A program made the translations under genes and the position numbers. Under the pieces are notes generated by a model. It did not search any database, had not been told where the DNA came from, and worked only from the letters and a program-made list of their open reading frames with translations. This document shows positions 41,819 through 54,294 of a stretch of DNA of 64,000 nt, in pieces; positions within the stretch are counted from its first letter, which is position 1; each line of letters begins with the position of its first letter. Origin of the DNA: Collybia mongolica (Eukaryota; Basidiomycota; Agaricomycetes; Agaricales; Clitocybaceae); the NCBI GenBank assembly GCA_013420905.1, contig JAAXNY010000001.1, positions 1,922,001 to 1,986,000 of the forward strand, in the 5' to 3' direction.

Positions 41819-44800
41819 TTAATGAGCGTTTACAATCAAGACAGAAGCAGACAACGGTGGCGCATTGTAGGTGATGGTTCTTCCCGCCGTAAAAGTGATG
41901 CTCCTCGGAACGACCGCATTGGGGTTCGTGGGTGTGTTACTAGCACCTGAGCTACCACTTAAAACTGTTCCGGTCCCAGCAGAATTGATTGTGCCAAAGG
42001 GAAGCGTGAAGACGACCGTGTTGGATGAAGTCGCTGTGTTGATTACCTAATAGTAGAGGTGGTCAAGAGGTATTTAATTGAGACGTGGAGGGGGGCGAAC
42101 CTTCAGGTAGACATTGTTATTCGTTGAGTCACGCGTAACACTCCACTGGACAGGTGTGCTGGCCTGGTTGATCGTGGATGGGAGATATTGGTTCCCTTTG
42201 TAGAGGGAGAACATCTGTAATGAGGTCAACACAATGCAATGTCGAAGGAGAAGATTGGAGTATGACCTGTTGGACGTAGTAGGATGTGGATTTAATGACC
42301 TTGCTCGCTGTGAAACTGATAAGGTTAGGTGTCTGTTTACGGGTCAGGAATGTAACTTTGTCAGAGTTTGCGCAAGTACTGACCCATTGAGTGCTGTTAA
42401 CATTCTAAAAATATAGTTCTTTGATTAGCTGCGAATAGATGCATCCGCAGGAGGATATTCACGTTAAGAAGGGGTGCATAGCTTGCAGCGAAAACAATGT
42501 CCGAGTTCCTGAGGACGTGTAAATATGCAGCGGAACGGATTGAACGACATCATAAACCCACCTATCGAAACCAGTCATATACGCAGCCTCCGCGATCGCA
42601 CCTGGCACAGAACGATTAAGGCTTTGTACAAGAAAATAACCATGTAACCCACCATCGATAGACGGGTACGTAAGGCGTGAACCAGAGTCGCTATTGGTCG
42701 CAGCATACTCTCCCTGGGCACGACACAATGAAGTTATATTGAATTGTATAGATAGCGTTAAGGTAGAATAGTACCTGGAAGAATTGAAGGCCGTTCCGCG
42801 GCAGGATATCAAAGTTGTGGGAACCACCTCTGAACCAAGCTAACGGGGGTGAAGAGAAGAGCAGGGGGATTATGGGGTTATTGTTGATCGGGGAGGGGGA
42901 GTGTCATGACATACCAGGGTTGTTATAAATATGGAGATCCCATGCCTTTGGAGCAGGCGAAATCGATGGAACGTTTCCGCTTGTCGCACTCGTAGCAATA
43001 AATGCTAATGCCGTAACTGAGCCTTGAGGTGAATAAAGGGAAGGAGCAAAACATACTAATTTGAGGGAACGCAGCGGTCAAGGCAGTTGCAAAATCGTGC
43101 CAGCGGTAAGAGTTGTATCTAAGGAATTCCGGAAAACGTTAGATGCCGTCCTCCTAACATGATCATTTTGATTTCCTACGACGTCGCAGCAAAGTTGTCT
43201 TCATTCCCAATTTCGACGTATTTGAGCTTGAACGGGGCGGGGTGGCCCATTGCGCTACGCTTGGCAGCTGGAGGGAGAATGAATTAATTATGCAATATTA
43301 AGTTTAGAAACTAGCTCACCCCATTGGTTCGTGGCGGGGTCACCAATAGCAAAGTTGATCTGAGAATAGTCAGTTCAATTGGTGAGAGGAAAGCTGGCTA
43401 TAGGTTACCTGGTCGATGGCGTCTTGGATATATGGGCCAAGCGAACTTGAAGGAAGGGATGTACCATCGAGGGAATATCCTAACGGAGGAAACGTTCAGT
43501 TCGCCTGGACTCCCGACGCTGTAGTCACCTCACCTGCCCATACACCCATTATCGACTGCATACCCATGTCCTCGATCCATTGTAAATAGTCATACAGACC
43601 CATACCGCTAGAAAGGATAGTTCATGAAGGGGACTTCGCCAGAAGTGCGGGACACATACTCAGTGTTGACATACGACCAATCCCCTCTGCGGCCTGGCCG
43701 TTGAATCCGATCAAGAATTGTGTTCTTCCAGTTCCAGCGTGACGCCGCCGTCTGGCCTTCCAGATCTATGTAAGGAAAAATTTGCTTCTTTAAGGTAACA
43801 GAAACCGCGTAAATCGAAGGACCTTACTGTTTCCACCAGGGAAGCGGAAAAAGCTCGGCTTCAGGTCGAGCAATGCCTGTGTGGGAAAAGGTCAGTCAAA
43901 TCTTGAACTGCACAACTCCAGAAGCCTCCTCACCTGTGAAAGGTCCATTCTGAACCCATTTGCCCGGCTATGGAATGTAGGTGGGAAAAGCGAGAACATA
44001 GAGAACTCGATCGTCTGCCCAGTGATTGTCGCACCGTTCGTAGACACGACGAAGAGATTGTTGTCGTTGGAGGCAGTTGTACCAGGGGAAAGCGTGAAGA
44101 AGATTTGCTTCCACCCGCTGGACGAGCTGAAGGCGGCCATGGTTGATCCGAGGACGGTGCCCGATGAGGATTGCAGGGCGATGGTGAATGTTCCTGAAAT
44201 CGTGGAGGATGGAGGAGATGGGAACCGATAATAAAACATTCCTGGGTACTTCCAGGAAGACTGGACATTGATGCCTGTGAGCGATATTGTCAATTACAAA
44301 GGGTTAATATTACGTTGGTATCTACTTACCCCAGTAACCCGCATTGGAAAATCCGACTGTCCCAGTCGTGCCGGATGGAACGGACAACGAAAGAGAGTTG
44401 GGAAGGCCTGATGAAACGGGAGTGCTGGATTTCACGACGGATATACGAGATGGTGAGTTGAGAGCGGCCCAAGCTTCCAGTGCGTCGGTTGTCCCTGGTG
44501 TTTTAATCTGAAAAGCCCGGTTGCGAAGCACTGGATTCATCGCATTGGCATCGAAGTCAAGCTCGACTAACAAAACTTACGCTCTCCGTATAGCCCTCCG
44601 TCGCCGCTCTATAAGGGTGGTGAGATCTTAGAGATAAAAACAGATATCCATCTTACATGCTGAACGGAACAATGTGAGCGCTTCATTTAATGGATTATAC
44701 AAAAGAAGGTTGGGGCTTACACTGATATCCTACCAATCACGCAGACTGTGTGTCAGTATCAGACAGTGTGTGCAAAAGGATCTCCCACATACTTCATACA

Positions 44801-44983
44801 TCAAACCATCTGCACAAGCAAGAAATAAGTTCGATAGATTCTTATTCGGAAGCCCTACTCACAAAGCGTATCGGGCATGGCGTGGCTGGCCGTCGACTGG
44901 ACAGAAACATTGAAAGTAGCAGATAGCGTGCTACCCGCGAAAGCAATCGCAAGGAAGATGAAGGTACGAAAGTGACCAACCAT
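41819..44983 (-). CDS. Secreted GH51 alpha-L-arabinofuranosidase
   Basis: The protein begins with a signal peptide (MVGHFRTFIFLAIAFAGSTLSA) and follows the GH51 plan: LYGLMYEDISHSGDGGLYGE, LRNRAFQ, a beta-rich insert, FFRFPGGN, WNWKNTILDRIQRPGR, MGLYDYLQWIEDMG and VEIGNEDNF. The Glu of GNE is the expected acid/base. FQGEYAATN supplies the expected nucleophile Glu, followed by AEAAYMTGFDRNSDIV, ASYAPLL and a C-terminal beta domain ending SVLIVNAH. GH51 enzymes remove arabinose side chains from arabinoxylan and pectin outside the cell. About 19 short exons are needed, including one of 9 nt (44721-44729) and one of 3 nt (44657-44659). All joins keep frame, so the gene looks functional. Confidence 0.93.
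44657..44659 (-). other. 3-nt micro-exon (His) in the GH51 gene
   Basis: On the minus strand ..TTCAG, CAT, GTAAGA.. sits between a 61-nt and a 48-nt intron. Neighbouring exons end GATATCAGT (before GTAAGC) and begin AGCGGCGAC (after TATAG). Only inclusion of CAT rebuilds the family motif DI-S-H-SGDGG in frame. Confidence 0.75.
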
Positions 44984-46174
44984 GGTGATAAGGGACCTAG
45001 TTTAAAGTTCCTCGCAAACGAAAATCATCCGTCCTAGTTATGGTATCTCTGAAAATCATGGCCAGCGTGTGATGGACGGAGATGCAAATCTCACTCGCGT
45101 GGAAGAGAGCGAGTGACGTTCCCCGAAGCTCAACCCCATGACGGCCGGACCGCAGGTTGTTACGTGCAACGGATCTGAACGGAATTGAGAATGAAAGATA
45201 CACGCAAGGACACCACATTCTGTTCGCTTGTAAGATCAGCTTCCAGGAAGAGAGTATCTACTGTGTTCGCCCCCGAGGATTCGTCGTATGGCCAGCACAG
45301 GCTCTAGCTTCGCAAGATGGAAGTTACGTAAATTCGGGCCGGCCAAAATCACGATGAAAAACCTTTGGTAGAAGATGCCATAGTGCCGGAAAAAAAGACC
45401 CCGACACAGCATATTGTATTTTTGCCGCAAAGAAATGCGGGACGATCCATACCAAGCTGAAGCGGGAAGCCCAAGCATTGAGAAAAGCTAGCCTTTCCTC
45501 GTCAGGAAATGTAAACACAGGAAGACGATGTTGGTGTGATGACATGGAAGGAAGCGCGAGAACCGAGGCATGAGGACAACATAGGACAGCTCATACAAGA
45601 TGACATCTAGTACATGTCCATGCGATGTGCGGCACTAGTGGGGAAATGTATAGGCCCTCCTGACTTTTGTCCCGGCGCCAGCGGCACGATTATTGAATTG
45701 TGTGTTCCGTTGTATTGGCCGATATATCGAAGAAAGCCGACACATGGCAGTAATTCTTCCGTTCGAAAATAGACCTATGCTCATGTTGAGGCATGAGTAC
45801 TGAGTGCTTTCAGCGAATGCTAGAGCACCCAAAGTGAGAAGTTGGCGCTTTAAAGCTTGGATTAGAGTGGAGTGTAACCTGTGATAGGCTGAGAAAACAT
45901 TCGAATGGTCGGTTCAAGTAAGAAAGGCGGAGAGAAAAGAGATGGATCACACAGCAAGTATCAGAAGGCTTTACGCAGGCCCCCGATGCTATAATCTTTC
46001 TTGGGTCAATGGCGGTTTTGGATGAGCAACAAATTATCGACAGGCATCGGAACGTCGGAGCAAATCTGCCCGAACGGCTTCTGCCGAAACCCGCTTACGT
46101 CATCTTTAACAGAAAGTGCAATCGAAGGCAGCTGCAGTGTGACATTCTCGAACTACACAATAATTAATCTCACA
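44984..46174. other. Intergenic region between GH51 and cyclophilin genes
   Basis: Divergent promoters are expected here. Short frames on both strands have no family resemblance. Confidence 0.45.
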
Positions 46175-47193
46175 ATGACCTCTATGGCAAGACCAATCGT
46201 ATTCATGGATGTTAATATCGGAGAGACTCCTGCAGGTCGCCTAAAGATGGAACTCTTCAGTGATATCGTTCCCAAGTAAGCCACCCAGCATGGACATTGT
46301 ATCATCCGAATGGCAGTGCTCACGACCAGGGTTTTGCCAACAGAACGGCCGAGAACTTCAGGCAACTTTGCACTGGAGAGTATAGGTGTGTGATGTTTTG
46401 GCCGATTGAGGTGGACGAAGTCTGACCTGGCACGATTGAAGGGTGAATTCGAGACCACAGGGATACAAAAATGCGACATTCCACAGGTACGTTATCTTTT
46501 ATATCGTGTTTTATCACCTGCTGATGCCATAATTCCTATAGAGTGTAGGAACTATCATCACTCTACACTGCTATTCTGACTTACATTCGGTTCAGAGTAC
46601 CAAACTTCATGTGCCAAGGTCAGAAACACATCCTGTGAGACTCATCGTCGATGGTCTTATCCCTTTCATAGGTGGAGATTTCTTGAAGGGTGATGGAACA
46701 GGATCTTTTTCGATATACGGCGATAAATTCCCAGTCAGTTCTCTATACCATACCATTACGTGGCATGGTTCTCATTGCGAAATGACAGGACGAAAATTTT
46801 CAAGAAAAGCATACGGGGCCGGGTCTCTTGTCCATGGTGTGTTTCCACAATCAAACACAATAGTTTCTCATCTAGACCTCTCATTTTCCAGGCGAACTCG
46901 GGGCCTAACACCAACGGGTGTCAGGTACGGCAATTCACCTGCTTCGATGGCAGTATTTGCTAACTTTTTCCATCAGTTCTTCATCACGACTGCCAAATGC
47001 GATTTTCTCGATGGGAAGCACGTTGTGTTTGGGAAAGTGATAGATGGGATGTTGACACTGCGGAAAATTGAGAACGTACCGACGGGTCCCAACAACAGGC
47101 CAAAGTTGGTGGTTAAAGTCACTGGTGCGTCTTTTCAGGTAGTCGGGGCTGGACTGCGATTGATCTATTTCTACAGAATGCGGTGAAATGTAG
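46175..47193 (+). CDS. Cyclophilin-type peptidyl-prolyl isomerase, PPIH-like
   Basis: Eight or nine short exons give about 180 residues. Start ATG 46175 (MTSMARPIVFMDV), then [85 protein letters not shown] and KIENVPTGPNN, ending ECGEM. The ENVPTGPNN and ECGEM endings are hallmarks of cyclophilin H, a U4/U6 snRNP partner in splicing. Catalytic Arg (FHR), Phe/Met/Gln (FMCQ) and His (GKH) are kept. The usual HTGPGLLSMAN segment reads AYGAGSLVHAN here, an odd change beside the active site. The 3' end faces the alcohol oxidase gene 226 bp away. Confidence 0.9.
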
Positions 47194-47418
47194 AGGTCTT
47201 CAACAAAGAACAATGTACCATCTTATCACGCTAATGCAAAGAACAATGATACATGCCGCTGTGGGCGATACATTCAACATCGATGTTACATAATTGTTAC
47301 AGGGAAGTCGCAGAGCCGATGGTAGTACATAGGCAGGTTACAAGACAAGGCAATTCCGTCATAGATATGGATAAACAGTCCTTCTTGCCTTCGGGGGACG
47401 CCACGAGATCCAGACGAT

Positions 47419-50400
47419 TCAGCGAAGCTGTTGGGTGGCGGGGACGCCCTTGGGAACTGGAGCATGCGGGACAGGCGCGTGCGGGGTCTTGATCTTGAGG
47501 CCTAAAATCGGGCATTTCAGTCAACCTAGTCCCTAGTTCAATGGAGCGAAATCCTGTACCGAGATCCTCAGCAAGCAAGCTTGCTCCCTTCTCACCGACA
47601 AGGAGAGCGGAGGAGTAGGTGTTGGTGCCCAAGTTGTCCTAAGAGTTTGTGGGTTGAGCAATACCCGTGGGGACGAGAACAGAGTACACTTACGGGGCAG
47701 ATACTCAAGTCAACACATTTCAGGTTCTGAGTGCCTACTCGAAGTCAATAACATTCCATATTTGCAAGCCGTGACCACTCACCGAAGACGTTGAGGCGTT
47801 CATCGACAACACCACCTTCCTTTCTCGGTTTCATAGCTGACACGACGAAGTTGAGATATCAAGTAGTGTGACACCATGGATAACTTACCGCAAGTTCCTA
47901 GAAGTGAAAAGTCAATCAATCAAGGTTTCGTTGATTCGTGATGTTTCGCGCTTACCGAGACTGTGCCAGGTAGTCTCAACGTGGTCTATATGGCGAGGTC
48001 CGTTAATCGGGGGGGGAGTGGGGGCCAGTGGAAAACATACCCGCAATCCAGTCGTCAATGGCCTTGTCATCCTCCGCCGTATACTTGATATCCTCGTGGA
48101 CCTTGCTCGCGTCATAGGGCTCTCCGGGTCTGACCGATTGTATTAGCATTATACTGCGATTGGGTCACGACCAAAACGAACCTGTGCCAGGTGCCTATGT
48201 ACCCAGTCAATACTTTGTATCCAAACATTCAAATGTGAACGTACCCATATGGATCCCGACGGTGAACCCATCAGGCAAGAGCTGCTTGGCAGTCTTGATG
48301 TCGATATCCCTCACCGCAGCGGGAGAGGCAGGGTGGAAATGGGGATGGTGGGATGTAAGTTCACCTCGGAAAGCTGGAGGTCGTCAGTGATACACCTTGA
48401 CCATGACAAGGAACTAATTACAGTCCATCCTCCTGGCGACCTCACGAGTCTTCTTGTAACTCCAGCGGATCGGGGCAAAGTCAGCCTTGTTGTTCATGAA
48501 ACCACTGTCGAATGTAGGCTCCTTGTATGGGTTGGATGACGAAATGTGGATCTACGCCCAGGGGTGTTAAAGAGTAGACAACATAGGAATAGCGATATAG
48601 CTAACCTTTCCACGACTAGCAGGGTATTCCTTTAGAGAGCTTGTTGAGAAACAATAAAGGCAAAGTAGATGCGGATCATACCAGATATTGGAACCTGCGA
48701 GGAACAGATGTTAGATAAATCGCCCGATGACCTGAAACACAGCTTACATCGTCATATATTTCCCAGGAGGAAGTAACGCATGGTCCGCATAGGCTGAATA
48801 AAAGTAGGTTGGTGATGCCGTTCGACTCGACATTAAGTGGATGGTTTACCTCCGGACACGATCGAGGCGAACCTAAGTATTCAGGTTACGATGGTTTGAA
48901 TAACAAAGTAAGCCGACACATACATGACTGGCTTGTCGGGTTTGTCCTTGAAGTAGGTATTCCAGAGAGCGTTGAATTCAGGGCCCATTTCCTTCAACTC
49001 TGCCTCAGTGGGGCGAATCTATGGCGCGTTCAGGCCCGACCTCCAGAGATACTAAAATGATAATATACCTTGAAGCCAGCATCAATTGCATTGGAGGACA
49101 ACCGAGCTTTTTCTGGGCTGACTTCCCATTCTGCGAATATCTTCGTCCTGTTGTCAGTATGCTGAGAATGGCAGATGTGATATACGCGTATTTTACCTCT
49201 TTCTGTGTCTCCTTGTCACCACGAAGGAAGTCGTCCAGGGTGAAGGTTTCGTTGGACACCCGGTAGACTGGGCGATTGTCATTAATAACACGATCGATAT
49301 GCAAGATCACACCTACTAGAAAGGGTAGTATAGTGGTCCTGATATTGCTCTCTATTGTCGGAAGTGAGTTAATACGTGGCCTTACCGGCGGGATATTGCA
49401 TACGAACCCAACTCCTGGGAGATCACTGACGACTTTGATGTCAAGCTTTTTGAGTAAATCGGCAGAACCAACGCCAGAGCGTTCCAAAATTTGAGGGGTC
49501 CCGAGGGTTCCACTACTGACGACAACACACTTGCGTGCCCGCACGATGGTTTCCTTGACCTGAGCAGAATGGGCACGGTTCCTCGCTGGAACATAGGCGA
49601 CTCCGACGGCCTTGGTCCCTTCAAATATAACGCGAGAAACACGCGAGTTAGTGCGCAGGTAGAGGTTGCTCTGTACATCCATGACGCTGTGAACATATGC
49701 TGCGCGTGGATGTTAATATAGGTTGTAAGAATGGTCATCAGGGCTTTACCAGTCGCGGCATCGCTACGCCTTCCGGTATGCCTGTTGATGTATTTGGCCC
49801 AGATTTCCGAGGCGTGGGAGGTGTCCAAGTCTATGTATGTATAAGTAAGCTACACTAAGTAGGTACTGAAATATGTGCACCTTGAATATCATCTACGATG
49901 CAAGCGAAAATCAGCTCTACAATACATGCAATGCTTTAGGCCCAACTCACCGCTGAATGGGATACCAAGTGTATCGGACGCCCGTAAGAAGTCCTGAGCA
50001 AGAGCGGTGATTGATCCACCGTTGCTGATGGCGATGGGACCATCGTATCCGTGGGTGTCATTGTTCGTAGGCTTCTGGTAGTTCTCCAACTGCGCACGTA
50101 TTGCATCAGCGCGAGATTATTTGGCGGGCTGGAGAAACACCTTACTCGTTTCATGAGAGGAAGTAGGTCTACAAGCAACTGGTTAGAATGTAAAGCGTGA
50201 TTGATTCTGGTATGAGCCGACCTTTGGCTGTCCAGCCAGGGGACTTGAAGTCATCTTCGTGGTGGGTCAATACCAATGTGCATCATCGGGCATAATTATA
50301 ATACGAACCCCAATCGGACGCAGAAGCCTAGATATCGCGCTAATGAGACCCTTTTATATGTATAAAGAATCAGACAAAACGCACCCTAGTGTACATCTAG

Positions 50401-51126
50401 GCCGCCCTATCAGCATAATTTTTCGTTGAGGAGTAATAACTCAAAACGGACCTGGAAATTGATACTGCACGAATATAAGTCTTTTGAATAGAATTACAGA
50501 TTAGATACGAACCTGCTTCCTCCGCCTATATTTCATATGCAGTTGTTAAGCAATCAAACCCAGAATAAATTATCATAATATTTACCGAGAATGTTGGCGC
50601 ATCTAGTGACGAATTAGCTCATAAAACGGAATCCGAAGACATAAACTTACGGGACGATACTTTGCCTTCCCCGTAAATGCGACGACGCCATGGTATCAGT
50701 ATAGAAGGTTGCTTTGTCGTTGCTAACCACGGCAAATTAGTTTGGGTAGGTGATTTGAAATATGAACGAAAAGAAAACGCACATTCCATCTCTTTGCATA
50801 TTCTTCACATAGATACCAGGCCTGATTGTGTGGGTGAATAGGGTTGTGAAGCTGTAAAAAGATAGCAATACCTATAGACCCAGGGGTCATCTCGGTTGTT
50901 TGCTCCGCCTGTGGATAAATTAATGCTTTTGATCATCGTACTTTTCAGGATATATCATACCTTCAATGAGCATAACTTTCAAGTTTGGATCGGCGTACGC
51001 CAACCTTCCGGCGACGACACAGCCTATGGCATTATCGTTGAGTGAGCGCCTCGTTAGTAAAAGCCAAGACCCACCTGCCGGCCCTCCTCCTGCGACGATC
51101 ACATCAACTTCGTCTGGGTGGCCCAT
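47419..51126 (-). CDS. Alcohol oxidase, GMC oxidoreductase (AA3 type)
   Basis: More than 20 short exons join in frame from MGHPDEVDVIV to PATQQLR. The FAD-binding start DVIVAGGGPAG, the GMC segment CANILGGGSSINFQMYTRAS, RRSDAATAYVHSVMDVQ, SSGTLGTPQILERSG, EYPASRGK and the C-terminal catalytic pair (His in TTWHSLG, Asn in NLGTNTYSSALL) are all present. The whole length matches fungal alcohol (methanol) oxidases, which oxidise short primary alcohols to aldehyde and H2O2. In wood- and litter-decay fungi they use methanol released from lignin or pectin. Known homologs in these fungi lack a classical signal peptide, as here. No stop or frameshift was found. Confidence 0.92.
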
Positions 51127-51821
51127 ATTTGTTTTGTTTCGGTGAGAATATACAACAGTTAATGTGCTGTGTGCAGGAAGGTACCCGATGGCTTGAAAGG
51201 TGATTCTCTTGAAGGTCTTTATACTAAGTCGCGAGGGAATGTTTGCACTGCCGAAGATAGAGAAGCTATGGTGAGCCACATACCCACCGAATCGGCTTCG
51301 TCAGATGATTCGGCGTGGAAACGACGGCTAAGCAGGCTAAGTCAAATATTCTCCTTTAGGTCGCTAGCCTCCACACCGGGAACTTGAGCGCAAGTCAGAT
51401 TTGGTGGTACAATTCTCGAATTAGATATATTCACATACTATGGATAAGTTTCCGAGAATATTGGAGAGAATGGGGACAAGATGCAACTCATAGTGCGGTC
51501 AAGTGATGAACAGCAAGATGGTCGCATATGTACTGGAGTGATCGTTGGAACGCCCCAAACTGCGACATGACGTGAACAGATAAAGGTTTCTTTGGTATCA
51601 TCTAAACTTCAAGTGCGGGGTAAGGCCGATCAGTGGAATAATTATCACCGGGCCTTACTGCGTGAGAATTGACCGAGCGGTGTTTTCGCCTTCGTCAAGA
51701 CATCCCGTGCAAAAAAGACAAGAGGTTGGTTAGGCTTGGTTATGTCACCACCAATTAGGTGCAATTGAGTTACATTGCCGGGCAGCGAATAGAGAGCCTG
51801 TGACCCATCATCCGACCATTC

Positions 51822-52288
51822 ATGAGGAATAGGCATGACCCTGAGCCCTATATTTCCGCCGAAAAAGAGTTAGATCTGCTGGGTAAAATGTGTAATAGGG
51901 AAGAAGATTTAGGTGAGAATGGTCGAATATGGGTGAGGTTTAAAGGCGCGTAAGGGAGGCTAATGGAGTACCTCTTTCTCCACAAGGAATAGAAAGGTAA
52001 GTTGGGTAATCTCTTTTGCCTTCGTTGATCGCCTATCTTGACCAGCGCTGCCACGATTGGGTGGCGTAGATACTTAAGGTCACTTTTAGAAGTTGTGGAA
52101 GTTTGAAAGTTCGCACCAATCATAGGCGAGAAATTGCATCGCATAAATCCCATGCTTCAAGTATCAGCTCCTCTGATGATCTTGGGTTCAAAGACCGAAA
52201 AAAGAAGAGAAGGTCTGGTGATGATAGCCTGAAGTCGAGCAAGTTAACAAGAAAACGATCACCAGGTACCCCAAAATACAAGGCGTGA
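51822..52288 (+). CDS. Putative small basic protein, gene model uncertain
   Basis: ATG 51822 (MRNRHDPEPYISAEKELDL) runs to ..WVRFKGA before a canonical GTAAGG donor at about 51953. A tiny exon ends ATAGAAAG before GTAAGT at about 51993. The last piece, up to TGA 52286-52288, is Lys/Arg- and Ser-rich (DRKKKRRSGDD..KLTRKRSPGTPKY), like a nuclear protein tail. I could not join the middle exons with certainty. A competing minus-strand frame at 51645-51836 (MPIPHEWSDDG..GQFSRSKAR) also looks coding. Only one strand is likely right. Confidence 0.35.
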
Positions 52289-52711
52289 GATTAGAATCGA
52301 GAACCATGGTGCATGAGAGGTCACTTAGTCGACGTTAGAAACAAACATTCATTGAAAAAGATGCGAAAAGAACAGAAGTTAACGTTACATAGCGGATCTA
52401 TAGCGGCGAAAACGTCTGAAGTCAGTACTCCGCGTAGTCTGATTGCGAGGCCAGTCAATGAACTAGAGAGGAGCAGGTCGTACCTATGACCTATGCTTAT
52501 CTCTGACACCACCCCTAGTTCGTTTCAATGCCCCAAGATAGAACGAGGAATGGGAGGATTCAAGCAAAGCGGTGGGAAGTGCTGAAGAGGCTTGGGAGTT
52601 TATGCGAGCGGAGTCGGGCGGAGATGGGAAATCTGGGTGCGATTGTGCACCGTCTGTAGCGTTTTTGTCCCCACCACCTCCCCGAATTAAGCGAAAGCCG
52701 ACGCGCCTCAA

Positions 52712-54294
52712 TGGTGCCCGGTGCCCGTCAATCGCGAGACGTTAACGGCAGGAAAAATTCCAACTGTTGAGATCTGAGGATCCGAGTCCTACAAAACATA
52801 AACGGTGTGGGAAATCCGAGGTTGACGTTGGCGTCGGCGGTGTATGATGGGTTCGGTATGTCATCTTCTTTTTTTGCTACTTCATTCGGGGGTGACAGTT
52901 GCCTTTCAGCTCTATATTTCTGTCTCTATAAAACCAATAACAGGCTTTGCTTGTACACGAGTGACCTGATACCTTGATTGTGACTCCAACCAACTATAAA
53001 AAAGCTTAGGCTAAATTCTTGGACGGGCAAGGCCAACGGTGGGCGTGGGTGTTTACACTGTATCATAGCGTGATACGTCGGCCCCGAGTATGCTCTGGCT
53101 ATCACTACCCTGACTTTCTCAGCCGACAGCTAATCGTCGTCTCCGTGATCCGTCGAACGCTTATTGCACTTTTCATTCATGACTGCTCGCGATATCTACT
53201 CCGATCCTCGACTCACTCATTTCAAAACCTACTTCAGCCTTGATTGGTCAACTTACACCGTTTTTTTTACATACACTGACACAATTTCCACTCCTAGTCA
53301 TGTTATATTGGATGACGCTCCACTCTTATTGAACAACGGCACGTCATGTTGACATGGCTCACATATAATTACGGGATGTGTGGGAAGCCGCTCAGCCGTG
53401 CCACACCCACTGGGGCCACAATCTAGGCGTCACCTATCTTTGGCGGCCCCAAGGCTCGCTACAGTCTCGCTTTGAATTTGTCATGGTATAACTACACCAT
53501 TCATGAATGATCCTCTTTCTGTTTTTGCATCATTTTCTATCTAATCTGGCCACCTACAAACCTCAGGGTAGCTTTAGGGTACGACGGTACACGACACACG
53601 GATGTCAATTTGTGATGTCGGTGGCTGGGGTCATGGCCGCTGACAGTTAATTTTTCCTATTCATATCCCCATTTACAGCTAACTGCAGAATCGTGGACCG
53701 CAGATGCTGGCACTCGCGAGGTGGAGCCAAGTGACATAAGCCAGAGATGAGTACCAAATTTGGACATACCATCGAAATGAACCTCCGACATGACCGTCGT
53801 GCTCAAAATCTTATCTGTTTGTAGTATTGCGGATGAGGTATTCCGCATAAAAGGTTCATTTGCTTGGTTGACTGGATTTTGAGAGCCTTTTACAAATGTC
53901 ATTCAACTATTATACACATAAGAACGGCGGCGACGTCTCTGAGCAATCTCTGAGATCCTATGAGGTGGTTACGACGACACACATGCGGCAGGGCAGGTAT
54001 CCTTTATGATTCTTGTCCAACTCGTCAACTGGTAATAGATGATATTTGGTTGTCATTAAAGGACTTCTCGTTGACTTGAAGAGTTATATCATAATTAGAT
54101 CTTTTTCTGTCATAATTTTTGTTTATGTAAAATTAGGTAATTTTCCGTATATGTTCTCCTCCTTCACTTTAGTTCATCCAATTCAGGCAGATGCCCCCGC
54201 TCATGACGCTTGTATGATTTTAGTGAGCACCAAAGCTACACTACTTTATCTCTTTAAGGACCCCATATTGTTTGCCTAATCGCCCTGGGCGCCG
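52712..54294. other. Intergenic region upstream of the PIP kinase
   Basis: A TATAAAAAAG lies near 52996 and AT-rich sequence from 54040. Scattered frames are without family resemblance, so I see no gene. Confidence 0.45.

Noticed and set aside
51645..51836. Minus-strand ORF MPIPHEWSDDG..SRSKAR as the main gene here
   Set aside because: It is kept only as an alternative: plus-strand exons in the same place have stronger donors (GTAAGG, GTAAGT) and a coherent basic tail. Neither is certain.
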